From a virus: a stretch of 64,000 bases of DNA. Every line of letters starts with the position of its first letter. Positions within the stretch are counted from its first letter, which is position 1. The translations under genes and the position numbers were made by a program. The DNA is taken from the IMG/VR virus record IMGVR_UViG_3300034198_017033, positions 96,445 to 160,444 of that record; one strand, written 5' to 3'. Positions 47,570-56,700 of the stretch are shown piece after piece. Under the pieces are notes generated by a model, which was not told the DNA's origin, searched no databases, and saw nothing but the letters and a program-made list of their open reading frames with translations.

Positions 47570-48265
47570 TTATTTTAATTCTAATTTACCAATATTAATT
47601 GATAAGATAATATTATTTATTTCTTTAGATTTATAATCTAAATCACCAAAACTAAGATAAGTTAAATTACAATGACTTAATTCAAATCTATCGATTACAA
47701 CACCAGTTGGGTCTAACTCTTCAATATAAAATGAGAATTTTTTTTGGGTTTCTAAATAATTTAATAGGTTTTTATTTTTATTTTGTATTTTGTCATAAAA
47801 TTCAATGTTTATTTGAGAACAATTTTTTTCATAACCATAAGTTAACCCTAAAATTTTTTTTGGTTTTAAAATAACTGTAGGTCTGTTTATATTTTTAACA
47901 TCCCATATATCAATACCAAATTCTTTTGGTAAATGAACTAAAAACCTATTTTTTAATTTAGGTTCTTTAATATTAGGATTTATCATTTTAGGTGTTTCTA
48001 ACAAAGGATTTTTATTACCAGTTAACTTTTCATAATAAGGATTTGGTTCACCTGTTTTAGGGTCATACATAGGAACCTCATTTTTCCTTTTATCTAAATA
48101 TTCATTAATTGATTTAGGATAATCACCTTTAATACTTTTCGCATCCTCATGTCTATTCCCAATAGGTGGTGTTTTTTTTAAATAACTTTTAACACCATTT
48201 AAATGTTTAATCTCTAAGGTGTCTCCACTTAAAATTTCTTTTTTATTTTTAACTTGTTTATTCAT
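47570..48265 (-). CDS. Tail-tube-like protein with N-terminal extension (231 aa)
   Basis: The C-terminal 130 residues are homologous to the tail tube protein at 49567-50055. The two align as KNRFLVHLPKEFGIDIWDV / KNRWLITFPADLGIQQWWL, ELDPTGVVIDRFELS / EMLDPTGVVIEKWLLD and YLSFGDLDYKSKEI / NVGFGDLSFEDDGI. An extra N-terminal 100 residues are basic and polar. T4 has gp48 and gp54 as tube-like proteins that start the tube on the baseplate; this protein is a good candidate for such a job, although its sequence cannot be tied to either. Late motif upstream at 48282-48289. Confidence 0.7.
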   Translation of the reverse strand: MNKQVKNKKEILSGDTLEIKHLNGVKSYLKKTPPIGNRHEDAKSIKGDYPKSINEYLDKRKNEVPMYDPKTGEPNPYYEKLTGNKNPLLETPKMINPNIKEPKLKNRFLVHLPKEFGIDIWDVKNINRPTVILKPKKILGLTYGYEKNCSQINIEFYDKIQNKNKNLLNYLETQKKFSFYIEELDPTGVVIDRFELSHCNLTYLSFGDLDYKSKEINNIILSINIGKLELK

Positions 48266-48281
48266 TTTAAAACTATTTAAA

Positions 48282-48289
48282 AATAAATA
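48282..48289 (-). promoter_or_regulatory. Putative late promoter motif
   Basis: Minus-strand reading CTTATATTTATTTTTAAATAG, 16 nt before the ATG of the tube-like gene. Confidence 0.4.
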
Positions 48290-48311
48290 TAAGAAAGTTA
48301 ATTTTTTTGTA

Positions 48312-48358
48312 AATAAAAAATGAGCTGATTAAATTAAATTAAATAATCAACTCATTTT
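48312..48358 (-). terminator. Terminator after 138-aa gene
   Basis: Long stem AAAATGAG-(U/G)-TGATTA paired with TAATCA-CTCATTTT around a 12-nt AT loop, ending in T-rich sequence on the minus strand. Confidence 0.75.
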
Positions 48359-48375
48359 ATTTTAGTTTGTTATTA

Positions 48376-48792
48376 TTATTCTAAACCACCTTGACTTTTT
48401 ATATGATTTACCATATCACTAGTATCACCAATAGGGCTTTCAGTACCAAATGACCTACCAATCATACTATAGGTTTGACCAAACGATTGTAATTTAGGTA
48501 TATTTGTATTTTTTAATTTTTCAGCCATGGTTAAATACATTTGTTTTTTAATTTCTGGTTCAGCACCATGAACACTAAGTGTTTTTTTCATTAAATCATA
48601 TATTTTAGCATCAACCATACCTAAATCTTTATCGTTATCATAAGCATAAATATAATCTTTTAATAAATCATTGGTTACCCCATCAACATCTGTTATAGGA
48701 CCTTCGTTAATCAAACCTTTAGTCACCAAATATCTTTGTTCTGCTAATATATTTGCTTTTTTTAAATTTATTTTTTTATCAAATCTTCTCAT
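48376..48792 (-). CDS. Putative internal/virion protein with EQRYL tag (138 aa)
   Basis: The N-terminus MRRFDKKINLKKANILAEQRYLV is clearly related to that of the ADP-ribosyltransferase-like protein just upstream (RKVNLLIEQRYLS), while the rest of the two proteins differs. The sequence I-L-A-E before Q fits the (I/L)xE site of T4-type prohead protease. The remainder (residues 30-138) is helical and polar, with no known motif. It lies 8 bp downstream of the ART-like gene and ends at a terminator. Its likely role is a packaged, processed head protein that rides along with the effector. Family unknown. Confidence 0.55.
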   Translation of the reverse strand: MRRFDKKINLKKANILAEQRYLVTKGLINEGPITDVDGVTNDLLKDYIYAYDNDKDLGMVDAKIYDLMKKTLSVHGAEPEIKKQMYLTMAEKLKNTNIPKLQSFGQTYSMIGRSFGTESPIGDTSDMVNHIKSQGGLE

Positions 48793-48800
48793 AGTTTTAT

Positions 48801-49466
48801 TTAATTATTTATTTTTATATTTTTTAAATTAGGTTTAGTGTTAAATAAATCTTCAACACCATCTTTTATTTCATTATTTAATTGGTTATTTTTATTTGCT
48901 TCAACGTATTTTTTAAAAGATAATATGTCTTTTTCATCACCCAAAATATGTATATTTTCTAAATATAAAGCAACATAAACTATATCTGAACCATAATAAT
49001 CAATAATAGTATCATACCCTTCTTTTCTAATGTATTGGTTGATAAAACCACTCAAAGAATCCCTATGGTGATAATCTGGACTATCTTTTAACTTATTTGC
49101 TAATTTACTCCATTCTTGTTTAAGTAATATATTATTAAACGCCATACTAGAATTTATCTTAACAAATATCGTATTATCACCAAACTCACCAACACTATAT
49201 TTGTGGTTTCTATCAAAAAAATATACACCTGAACCATATGTTCCATCCTGAGATACCCTAAAAGACCCACCTTCAAGTTCTTTAGACTTTGTTCCATGGT
49301 ATAGTATTTTTTTAATATCAGAATTAGGGAAAATAGTATCTAAATAACCAGAGTATAACTGTTTAAGTCTAACTTCATTCTCACCACCATTAAATTCACT
49401 CAAATATCGTTGTTCTATTAATAAATTAACTTTTCTAATATTTTTTAGTTTATCTAATTTTCGCAT
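48801..49466 (-). CDS. ADP-ribosyltransferase-like protein with capsid-targeting-type N-terminus
   Basis: Residues about 50-105 resemble ADP-ribosyltransferase folds: ILYHGTKSKELE (the H motif) then YGSGVYFFDRNHKYSVGEFG (the G-x-YF motif and helix), and a later GYDTIIDYY ... VYVALYLENIHIL like the last strand and third motif. The N-terminus (LDKLKNIRKVNLLIEQRYL) looks like a targeting peptide with a cleavage site after L-I-E, also found on the neighbouring 138-aa protein. T4 packages its Alt ADP-ribosyltransferase in the same fashion. The ATG at 49466 is preferred to the upstream one at 49508, because the promoter motif lies 11 nt before it and the tag starts there. The target is unknown. Confidence 0.6.
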   Translation of the reverse strand: MRKLDKLKNIRKVNLLIEQRYLSEFNGGENEVRLKQLYSGYLDTIFPNSDIKKILYHGTKSKELEGGSFRVSQDGTYGSGVYFFDRNHKYSVGEFGDNTIFVKINSSMAFNNILLKQEWSKLANKLKDSPDYHHRDSLSGFINQYIRKEGYDTIIDYYGSDIVYVALYLENIHILGDEKDILSFKKYVEANKNNQLNNEIKDGVEDLFNTKPNLKNIKINN

Positions 49467-49477
49467 TTTTATTTTAT

Positions 49478-49485
49478 TATAAATA
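49478..49485 (-). promoter_or_regulatory. Putative late promoter motif
   Basis: Minus-strand reading GTAATATTTATAATAAAATA, 11 nt before the ATG at 49466 of the ADP-ribosyltransferase-like gene. It decides the start of that gene. Confidence 0.5.
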
Positions 49486-49497
49486 TTACTATAAAAT

Positions 49498-49525
49498 AAA
49501 AAAACCACCTAAAAAGATGGTTTTT
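49498..49525 (-). terminator. Terminator after tail tube gene
   Basis: AAAACCATC/GGTGGTTTT stem in the minus-strand RNA (one G-U pair), followed by a T-run. Confidence 0.7.
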
Positions 49526-49566
49526 ATATTTATTTTTTATGGGTTAGGATAATATATTTTTAAATA

Positions 49567-50055
49567 TTAGAATAATAAGATTGCTCTATCAAACCTAAGA
49601 GTTGCTGTAATCTCAGCGATACCATCATCCTCAAATGATAAATCACCAAATCCTACATTTGTAAGCATAGTTCCATCTAATAACCATTTCTCGATAACAA
49701 CACCTGTCGGGTCAAGCATTTCTAACTCAACTGGTCTTTTATAACCAGCAGCGTAACCTTGACGACCTGTGATTGATTCAGAGTGAAGACGAACCCATTC
49801 CATAATTGCTTGAGTAGCAGAAGGACCAATTGGGTCACGGAATGTAACGTCAATTGCTTCCCAAGTAAATCTACCAATAACCCATGTAGATGTGTTTAGG
49901 AAAGGAATCTCAACCTCATTTTGTGTTATTGAAGGTCTAGATGCTGAAGATAACCACCATTGTTGGATACCTAAGTCAGCTGGAAATGTAATTAACCAAC
50001 GATTCTTTTTCTTAGGCTCGTATGGTAGGGGCATTTTCATTAATAAATCAGCCAT
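49567..50055 (-). CDS. Tail tube protein, gp19-like
   Basis: A 162-aa protein whose length equals that of T4 gp19 (163 aa). Features of tube proteins are visible: EPKKKNRWLITFPADLG at the N-terminal strand, ATQAIMEWVRLH as the single helix, YKRPVELEMLDPTGVVIEKW as the central beta hairpin and TATLRFDRAILLF at the end. It stacks as hexameric rings inside the sheath and forms the channel for DNA. It lies downstream of the sheath and of a 123-aa gene, with its own late promoter 63 nt upstream and a terminator behind, which suits a protein made in large amounts. Paralogue: the 231-aa protein at 47570-48265. Confidence 0.85.
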   Translation of the reverse strand: MADLLMKMPLPYEPKKKNRWLITFPADLGIQQWWLSSASRPSITQNEVEIPFLNTSTWVIGRFTWEAIDVTFRDPIGPSATQAIMEWVRLHSESITGRQGYAAGYKRPVELEMLDPTGVVIEKWLLDGTMLTNVGFGDLSFEDDGIAEITATLRFDRAILLF

Positions 50056-50118
50056 AATTTTTGTTTTTTTTAAGATATGTATTAGTACCTTTTTTTTGGT
50101 AATAAATTATTATTTAAT

Positions 50119-50126
50119 TATAAATA
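50119..50126 (-). promoter_or_regulatory. Putative late promoter motif for tail tube gene
   Basis: Minus-strand reading ATGATATTTATAATTAAATA, 63 nt before the tube ATG, within a 111-bp gap with no gene. Confidence 0.5.
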
Positions 50127-50166
50127 TCATGAAAGAAAAAAAATTGAAGAAAAAATAAAAATTATT

Positions 50167-50538
50167 TTATTTTCTAAGTATTTTATTTAACACGGTATCC
50201 AAATTTAATGTTTTATCCTTTGAATATTTGTTAAAATTTGTAACGATTGATTCAATATTATCATGTAGTTTTTTATCTGAATCAACCATACCTTTATTCC
50301 CCAAATCATCGATAATTTTATTCTTCTCATTAACATTTGTCATAATTGAATAAATCTTAGATAATACTTCTTGGTTATCTAACGCTCTATCAGCTAAAAA
50401 ACCGTTTTGACCTTTCATTGGTAATCCAATTAATTTTCCGAACGCCAATATGGTGTCATTATCAAAATTGAATGATACTTCTTTTTCTTCGTTTAAAAAA
50501 AGTCTATTGTATTGTGTTTCTGTAATTATAAGCTTCAT
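50167..50538 (-). CDS. Virion-associated protein with TETQY N-terminal tag (123 aa)
   Basis: The N-terminus MKLIITETQYNRLFLNEEKE is related to that of the 422-aa protein at 44719-45987 and contains a possible processing site after L-N-E. The rest is a small soluble domain rich in Asp, Lys and Asn, with no motif recognised. It lies between the sheath and tube genes and has its own late motif 13 nt before the ATG, so it is expected to be made with virion proteins. A packaged or processed accessory protein is an inference from the tag and context. Confidence 0.5.
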   Translation of the reverse strand: MKLIITETQYNRLFLNEEKEVSFNFDNDTILAFGKLIGLPMKGQNGFLADRALDNQEVLSKIYSIMTNVNEKNKIIDDLGNKGMVDSDKKLHDNIESIVTNFNKYSKDKTLNLDTVLNKILRK

Positions 50539-50551
50539 AATAGTTGTTTAA

Positions 50552-50559
50552 CATAAATA
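50552..50559 (-). promoter_or_regulatory. Putative late promoter motif
   Basis: Minus-strand reading AAGATATTTATGTTAAACAA, 13 nt before the ATG of the 123-aa gene and just after the sheath terminator. Confidence 0.45.
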
Positions 50560-50570
50560 TCTTATAAAAC

Positions 50571-50600
50571 AAAAAAAGCTCCCACTAAGGAAGCCTTTTT
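50571..50600 (-). terminator. Terminator after sheath gene
   Basis: AAAAAGGCTTCC pairs with GGGAGCTTTTTT in the minus-strand RNA (G-U pairs allowed) around a 5-nt loop, ending in seven T. Confidence 0.75.
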
Positions 50601-50617
50601 GTTTTGTTTATTTTTTA

Positions 50618-53473
50618 TTAGATGTTATCGAAAGATGCACCAGTGTTCATAATTACGAACTCTAATTGGATGAACTCTAACGCTCTAGTTGGTTTCAAGA
50701 ATATCTGACCTGTAAGTTGATTTCTATCGATATCTTCTGGGTCATTTGAAAGAACCACTCTAAAGTCTGTAAGACCTCTTTCAGCTCTAATATTATCTAA
50801 GATTGGGTTAACCAATGATAAGAATTGATTTCTTACAACACTATCGTTTTGTTCAAATAACAATCTGATAGAAACAGCAGAGATAAGTTTTCTAGCTTGT
50901 AACAATAGTCTTCTAACGTTGATTCTGTCAAGAGCAGATTCTTTAACTTGAAGAGTTTTATTACCCCAGATTTTAACACCATCTGATGTGAAAGTTGCAA
51001 TTGGGTTAACTCTATTTTCGTATAACGCATCTCTTTCAGAAAGAGTAAGTTTTTTACGAGCTTGAATACAGTCAACATCACCTCTTTGAATACCAGCAAC
51101 AGCAAACCATGGGAATGCAATGTTGTCAGTTAACGCGATGTTTCTAACTACATCTCTTGTTGGCGGCATCCAAATGTAAACATTATTTTCAGTATCGTTT
51201 ACTTGAATCCATGGCCAATAAGTACATGAGTAGTTACTATCGAAAGAACCATCAGAATAGAAATCTGAAATTTCTTCAGCTGACATAACCTCACCACCAG
51301 CATTTGTATCTGGGGTTGTTAAAATATATAATGAGTCAGCTCTATCAGTTTCAACCATTTCAATAGCAGCCTCAATTAAGTTACTGTTATCAAACGTATC
51401 AATACCTGGAGTTGCAAACACATTAATATTAACTGCTTCTGGGTTTTTAAATGTCCAAATAGCTTCTAAATATGCGTAGTAATCTGAATTAATACCTAAA
51501 TCACCGTTTGTAAGTGTTCTATTAGTAAAAGCACCACTATTTAAACCTTTAACACCATTAGTACCGTTGATTAAGAATGAGTCTAAGTTACTTCTTCTAG
51601 TTCTGTATATATCCCATCCATCAAAACCACCATAAGGTGCAAATGTAAATTTACGCGCATATATTTTATTATATGGATTATTAGCATCTGCTACAGCAGT
51701 ACTGTTAAACGCAGCGTCACCAGTATCAAATAAGAATATTGGATTATATGTATCACCACTATTGTTAATCACAACAAATACATTGTCGATTGTAGCGCCA
51801 GTAGCATTAACGTCCATATGGAAACCTTTTGTAAGACCAGTCCACATATCATAAGTTTGTCCTACAGGAACCCCTTTATAATCAAAGAAATCCGAATCAA
51901 TACCTACAGTTTCAGATAAACCTAAATAATATTTACGTTTATTTTCAAATGTACCATAAGCTTTTTTATACTCAATAGCAGGGTTAACAACTGTTGTATT
52001 GCTATTTTCTTGGTAATCTCTAATTGGGAAACCTACGAAACCAGCTGGAACCATATCGCTAGTATCTGAATCAGTATCCATCTCAATAAGAACATAAGAT
52101 GATTTAGATGGGTATTCACCATCAAGTGTACCTATTCTTCTAGCAACGTAATTATTAGATGTTGGGCTCATAGTACAACGACTGAATGTTTCCAATACAG
52201 TTGGTTGAGCATCAGTATCGTAGAATCCTCTAACAACAACATCAAATTCACCAGAATCTAAATTAATATTTCTAATAGATATTTTAAATTGTTCGTTAGC
52301 AGCGTTACCGTCTGATATTGTCCAGAATCTAAATAATCTAAATAAGTTAGTACCACGTAATTCAGAAACTACATAAGGTGTAACTGCTGGTTGGTATTCT
52401 TTTTGATAATCAGAAAATTCTCCACTATAATTCACAAGACTTAAATTAATACCAGCTATTTTTTCAGCAGCGTTTAAATCAGTAAACATATTGTTATAGA
52501 ACTCTTCAACAAAAATTGCTGTTGTTCCATCTTGAGCTTCTCTACCCAATACTCTAGTAATGTAGTTTTGTTTTGTTTTATCAAACGATAATACATAACT
52601 AAAAGCACCTTGAGTATTAGATGTACCAGTCAACGCGAAATCACCTAAAGCGTCACTATTTGCAGCGGTATAAGTAGGGTTAAAACCTAAATTACCTGTA
52701 GCCGCACTAACTTCAAAGTTAGGTAACTGTGTAGCTGAATTTATTGTACCTCTAGAACGTAATAAAGTTACCAACTTGTTTTCAACATCAGAATATGCTG
52801 AACCAGAATAAGTAACTGTAGCACCTGTTGTTGTACCAGTTGTATATAAACCAGTAGTACCGATTGAATTAACAAATAAATTAAATGATACACCACTATA
52901 AGTAGCACCTGTTTTTTTGTACTCTACATCTATAGATGCGACATTACCTGTAGCACTGAAAGTACCCAATATATTCAATGGATTTACTAAAGTACCATCA
53001 TTATATAATTGTTGAATTAAAGGTACGTTTGAAACAACACTAACAACCTCATTAGTAGCAGTTATTGCTGTATATGAAATTATAGGACTATATGTGGTTC
53101 CTGATGAAGTTACCCCAACAGTATCAGGGTCTAATGTACCTTGTAATGTTATACCCCATGCTTTACCTGCATCATATCCAGAAAACCCTAATACTCTAGT
53201 TACGAATAATTGGTTTGATTGAGATAAATACGATTTAGCGATATAAGGTAATTCATATCTTGGTGCACCGTTATCTTTTACTCTAGTAGCATTTTGGCCA
53301 CCAAAAAAAGATTGGAATTCGCCATAATTGCCTACAAAAATTGGTTGAAATGCAGGACCTATTGTAGTCTCCCCAACTAAACCTAAAGTTGTAACACCGA
53401 TTTGACGTGTAATAAATGATAAGTCTTTTTCTGAGGTATAAACCCCTGGACTTACGAACACTTTTGTTGCCAT
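50618..53473 (-). CDS. Contractile tail sheath protein, gp18-like (951 aa)
   Basis: The N-terminus VFVSPGVYTSEKDLSFITRQIG and GLVGETTIGPA is the conserved start of sheath proteins. The C-terminal 350 residues contain the family core, with WPWIQVNDTENNVYIWMPPT, the AFPWFAVAG strand, ARKKLTLSERDALYENRVNPI and RALEFIQLEFVIMNTG at the end, which makes the inter-subunit beta sheet. It is larger than T4 gp18 (659 aa). The extra length is a Ser/Thr/Gly-rich insertion near residues 115-300 that probably decorates the outside. Late motif 49 nt upstream; terminator behind. Confidence 0.92.
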   Translation of the reverse strand: MATKVFVSPGVYTSEKDLSFITRQIGVTTLGLVGETTIGPAFQPIFVGNYGEFQSFFGGQNATRVKDNGAPRYELPYIAKSYLSQSNQLFVTRVLGFSGYDAGKAWGITLQGTLDPDTVGVTSSGTTYSPIISYTAITATNEVVSVVSNVPLIQQLYNDGTLVNPLNILGTFSATGNVASIDVEYKKTGATYSGVSFNLFVNSIGTTGLYTTGTTTGATVTYSGSAYSDVENKLVTLLRSRGTINSATQLPNFEVSAATGNLGFNPTYTAANSDALGDFALTGTSNTQGAFSYVLSFDKTKQNYITRVLGREAQDGTTAIFVEEFYNNMFTDLNAAEKIAGINLSLVNYSGEFSDYQKEYQPAVTPYVVSELRGTNLFRLFRFWTISDGNAANEQFKISIRNINLDSGEFDVVVRGFYDTDAQPTVLETFSRCTMSPTSNNYVARRIGTLDGEYPSKSSYVLIEMDTDSDTSDMVPAGFVGFPIRDYQENSNTTVVNPAIEYKKAYGTFENKRKYYLGLSETVGIDSDFFDYKGVPVGQTYDMWTGLTKGFHMDVNATGATIDNVFVVINNSGDTYNPIFLFDTGDAAFNSTAVADANNPYNKIYARKFTFAPYGGFDGWDIYRTRRSNLDSFLINGTNGVKGLNSGAFTNRTLTNGDLGINSDYYAYLEAIWTFKNPEAVNINVFATPGIDTFDNSNLIEAAIEMVETDRADSLYILTTPDTNAGGEVMSAEEISDFYSDGSFDSNYSCTYWPWIQVNDTENNVYIWMPPTRDVVRNIALTDNIAFPWFAVAGIQRGDVDCIQARKKLTLSERDALYENRVNPIATFTSDGVKIWGNKTLQVKESALDRINVRRLLLQARKLISAVSIRLLFEQNDSVVRNQFLSLVNPILDNIRAERGLTDFRVVLSNDPEDIDRNQLTGQIFLKPTRALEFIQLEFVIMNTGASFDNI

Positions 53474-53522
53474 ATTTTTTTACTTTTTAAGTGATATTAT
53501 TAAATTTAATGTTTTGTTTTAT

Positions 53523-53530
53523 AATAAATA
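53523..53530 (-). promoter_or_regulatory. Putative late promoter motif for tail sheath
   Basis: Minus-strand reading AGTGATATTTATTATAAAAC, 49 nt before the sheath ATG. It is 49 bp from the palindrome of the divergent ribbon-helix-helix-like gene. Confidence 0.45.
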
Positions 53531-53578
53531 TCACTGATTTTTCAAAAGTGGGTTTGTAAAAAAATAATAATCACTTTT

Positions 53579-53609
53579 AGTATGATTTTTTTCATATTTT
53601 TATCATACT
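53579..53609. promoter_or_regulatory. Inverted repeat, possible operator
   Basis: AGTATGAT (53579-53586) and its exact reverse complement ATCATACT (53602-53609), separated by a 15-nt T-rich spacer. It lies 17 bp upstream of the small plus-strand gene, between it and the sheath promoter. It could bind the ribbon-helix-helix-like product, or form a hairpin in the leader. Confidence 0.45.
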
Positions 53610-53625
53610 TATAGGTAAAAGACAT

Positions 53626-53775
53626 ATGAAAAGGGATAAAAACATAAAAATAACACCTTTAACCCATGAACTTCTTAAAAAATATTGTGAAGAAAATGGG
53701 TTAAAGATGTTTCAGTTTGTGGAAAAACTGATTAGAGAGGGTTGCACACCTAAAAAAGACTTATACGGTGAATAA
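53626..53775 (+). CDS. Small ribbon-helix-helix-like DNA-binding protein (49 aa)
   Basis: A 49-aa ORF on the strand opposite to all its neighbours. Residues 6-38 (KNIKITPLTHELLKKYCEEN ... FVEKLIREG) fit the ribbon-helix-helix pattern: one basic beta strand, a helix, a short turn at NGLK and a second helix. This fold pairs up to bind DNA as a dimer, as in Arc and MetJ. The ATG at 53626 follows an A/G-rich leader. The stop is 2 bp from the end of the converging fibre gene. A palindrome lies upstream, and the sheath promoter diverges from the same 150-bp gap. I infer a small regulator, perhaps self-repressing. Confidence 0.65.
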   Translation: MKRDKNIKITPLTHELLKKYCEENGLKMFQFVEKLIREGCTPKKDLYGE

Positions 53776-53777
53776 AT

Positions 53778-56700
53778 TTATGACATACGTTCAATACTAG
53801 TGTAACCACCAGTTGTGCCTTGACAGTGTATCGCTGTTATTCTATATATTCTACTGTTTGTGGTATCAATAAGGTGTAACGTTGTAGTGTCACCACCAGC
53901 GGATAAAGTCTTCTGAACACCACTTATGTTTTGATAAGTTGTTGTAAATGTAATACCACCAGAATTAGTATCACCTTGTAGTGCTGCACCAGCAACATTA
54001 CCAACTAAAGTTGTATAAGCAGCAAAACTACCACTCACAGCACCAGCTTGTACAAGACCACCAGAACCACCAGTTCCGTTAATACGAATCTTTAAGTTAT
54101 CCATGGTTATCTCGGTACCAAAAGCCACGTTAAAACCACTCTGAACTTTTGTGAAGAAACTATGTCCAACAGTAGTTGTATCTACAATAACAGCCGAGTT
54201 ACCTGTATTGGTTTGTGTACCTAAACGAATAGGATTACCATCCAATGAATTAATCCATACAGAACCACTATTACTGTGTATATGAAAGTTACCATCATCA
54301 AATAATTGACCTTTAGTTCCAACATTCAACGCATTGTTAGTCGCAGAATTACTTGTAACGCTTGCTGGGCTAGTAATTGTTATGATACCATTATCTGAAA
54401 TACTAAATGTTGTTGCAAGATATGTGCTGTTGATGAATTCTATAGCACCTGTGTTGTTTACACGAATTGTTTTATTTATATTTGTTGCACCAGCAGACGT
54501 ATTTGTGACTTTTATGAAATCTACATAACCAGACCCACCAACTGTGTTACTACCAACAACAACGATACCTGATTGGTTATTAGAACCATTTATTGTAGTT
54601 GTTGTAAGAGTACCAGAATTTATTGTTGATGATGCAGACATAACTGGGGTTTTAAAAGTACTAATACTTGGATTATAAGTTAAAGTGGTTGAATCAACAC
54701 CTAAACCATTACTACCCGAGACACTACCTACAAAAGTTATATTATAATCAATAGGTGCATTTGTAATTTCTGTGATATTAACATTTACCGCGGTTGTTGC
54801 TGAAGACGATAAACCATTAAGATTATTTGCTGTTACTGTTGTAGCTGAAATTGTAGTAGCTGTTAAATTATTTGTTTGTATTGTTGTTCCAGATATATCA
54901 CCATCAGCTCTAATAAAACTAGTTGCATTTCCAGCAGCATTAAGACCCTCAAGTAATCTAGTTACGTTATCAGCATTACCAGTACCATTTTTAATAGATA
55001 ATGCACCTTCTGCCGAATTTGTTACAATCTCAGGTGTTGCTGAATTATCATACGCTTGTTGAAGTGTAGTGGTTGAAATACCACCAGTTCCACCTACTGT
55101 TTCACCAAATTTTGATGCAAACGTAATTTTGGCTTGTGCTATATTACTTAAAATTGTTGCATCTGACCTAACAGATAATATTGCAATTAATACTGCGTTA
55201 TCCCTAAAGTTTGAAAATGTTGTAAATGCTTCTGTATTAACCGCTGCAATTGCTGTTGTTAAATCAGCATATTTAGTTTGACCATATTGTATCCTAAATT
55301 GACCATTTTGTAACAAATATATTCTTTGGTTTGTCGCTTGTTTTGCTGGACTTCCAATTGAAGTGACTACACCATTTAAATCATAATTTGCTGGGTCTAT
55401 TGTAGTTCTATTGGTTGCTGTACCACCTGTTTGTGTTCTATATTGAAATGTTGTTGGTGAGTTTCCTGATACACTTATACTACTTGGGTTAAGTTGATTT
55501 GTCGTAAACCCAATACCTAACCCAAATAAAGTTCCACTACTAGTATTAAATGTTAGATTTGAATTAGGGCTTGGATAAATATTTTCATTTATTAATTTAA
55601 TCGGTGTAAACATATCACGAAGTTGTGATAATGGTGATACGTCTAAATCGGGTTCGTTAAATGCGTTAATAAGACTAGTTCTATTACCATGACCCATTTT
55701 ACCCAAATAAATATTTTGTCTTCTTTGTTGCGGTGTTGGAAATGTTGTCTGTTGTGTTATAGTACCAGCACTAGTAAGTAACAGGTATGTTTCTGTTGCC
55801 GTATTATAATAAAGTGATGGAATATTTGTTTGACCAGAATACTTAACATAAAGAACTTCTGGAACTAAAGGATTTGTTGTATTGTCAACCAACCAAGCAT
55901 CTACTGGTGCAACGTTAAACGTGTTGCTTGACGCCAACGTTATTCCAGTAAAATTAAAAACACCTGTCGATATTGTATTACCCAACAACACATTTACTTG
56001 TAGTTGTGTCAAACTTTGTACAGCGTTTTCATTAGTAATTTGAACTAATATTTTACCTGTTGTTGCATTTGATTCCAAACAATAACCAACGGTTGAAACC
56101 CTTGAAGTGTATGCAATATCATTTGGGTCGTTGGTTAAAGCCCCATCAATAGTATCAGATAAAAATACCTCTTGCCCTGCGGTAAACGCTGATGTGTTTA
56201 AATCTCTAACTACGCCAAAGTTTGTCATAAAACCATATTGTCCGCTAGGTATATCGTGAGTTGCAACACCTGAAGTTTGTGCTAAACCTACAGTAAATAC
56301 GGTTCCTAATTTTGATGCGTTAGCCAACGCAACTGTTGGTGTACCACCTGTTATAGTAGACCCTGTAATATGTAAAACTTGACCATTGTTGATTTGGTAT
56401 CCTAAATTATTGTAAATTTTAATTAAACTTTCTTGACCCAAATTTACCGTAACATCATTTTGATTTGTAACAGGTTTATAGGATAAAGCGTTTTCAGTTG
56501 AATCAAAATATAGTGTACCACCAGTTGGTGATGGAACTATTGGTGTAGTATCAAAATCTAAATAATTAACAGTAAGACCGCTAGTAAAGATAGTATTACC
56601 ATATACAGTACCACCAGACAATGGTAAATAATTTCCAAATATTGATGAACTTGAATCTGAAAAAGGTACCCAATTAACTAAACCATCTTTATTTATATAC

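Noticed and set aside
49467-49508. Upstream ATG at 49508 extending the ADP-ribosyltransferase-like gene by 14 residues
   Set aside because: The extension (MVFLFYSNIYNKIK) would span the terminator and the late promoter motif; the tag shared with the 138-aa protein begins at 49466.
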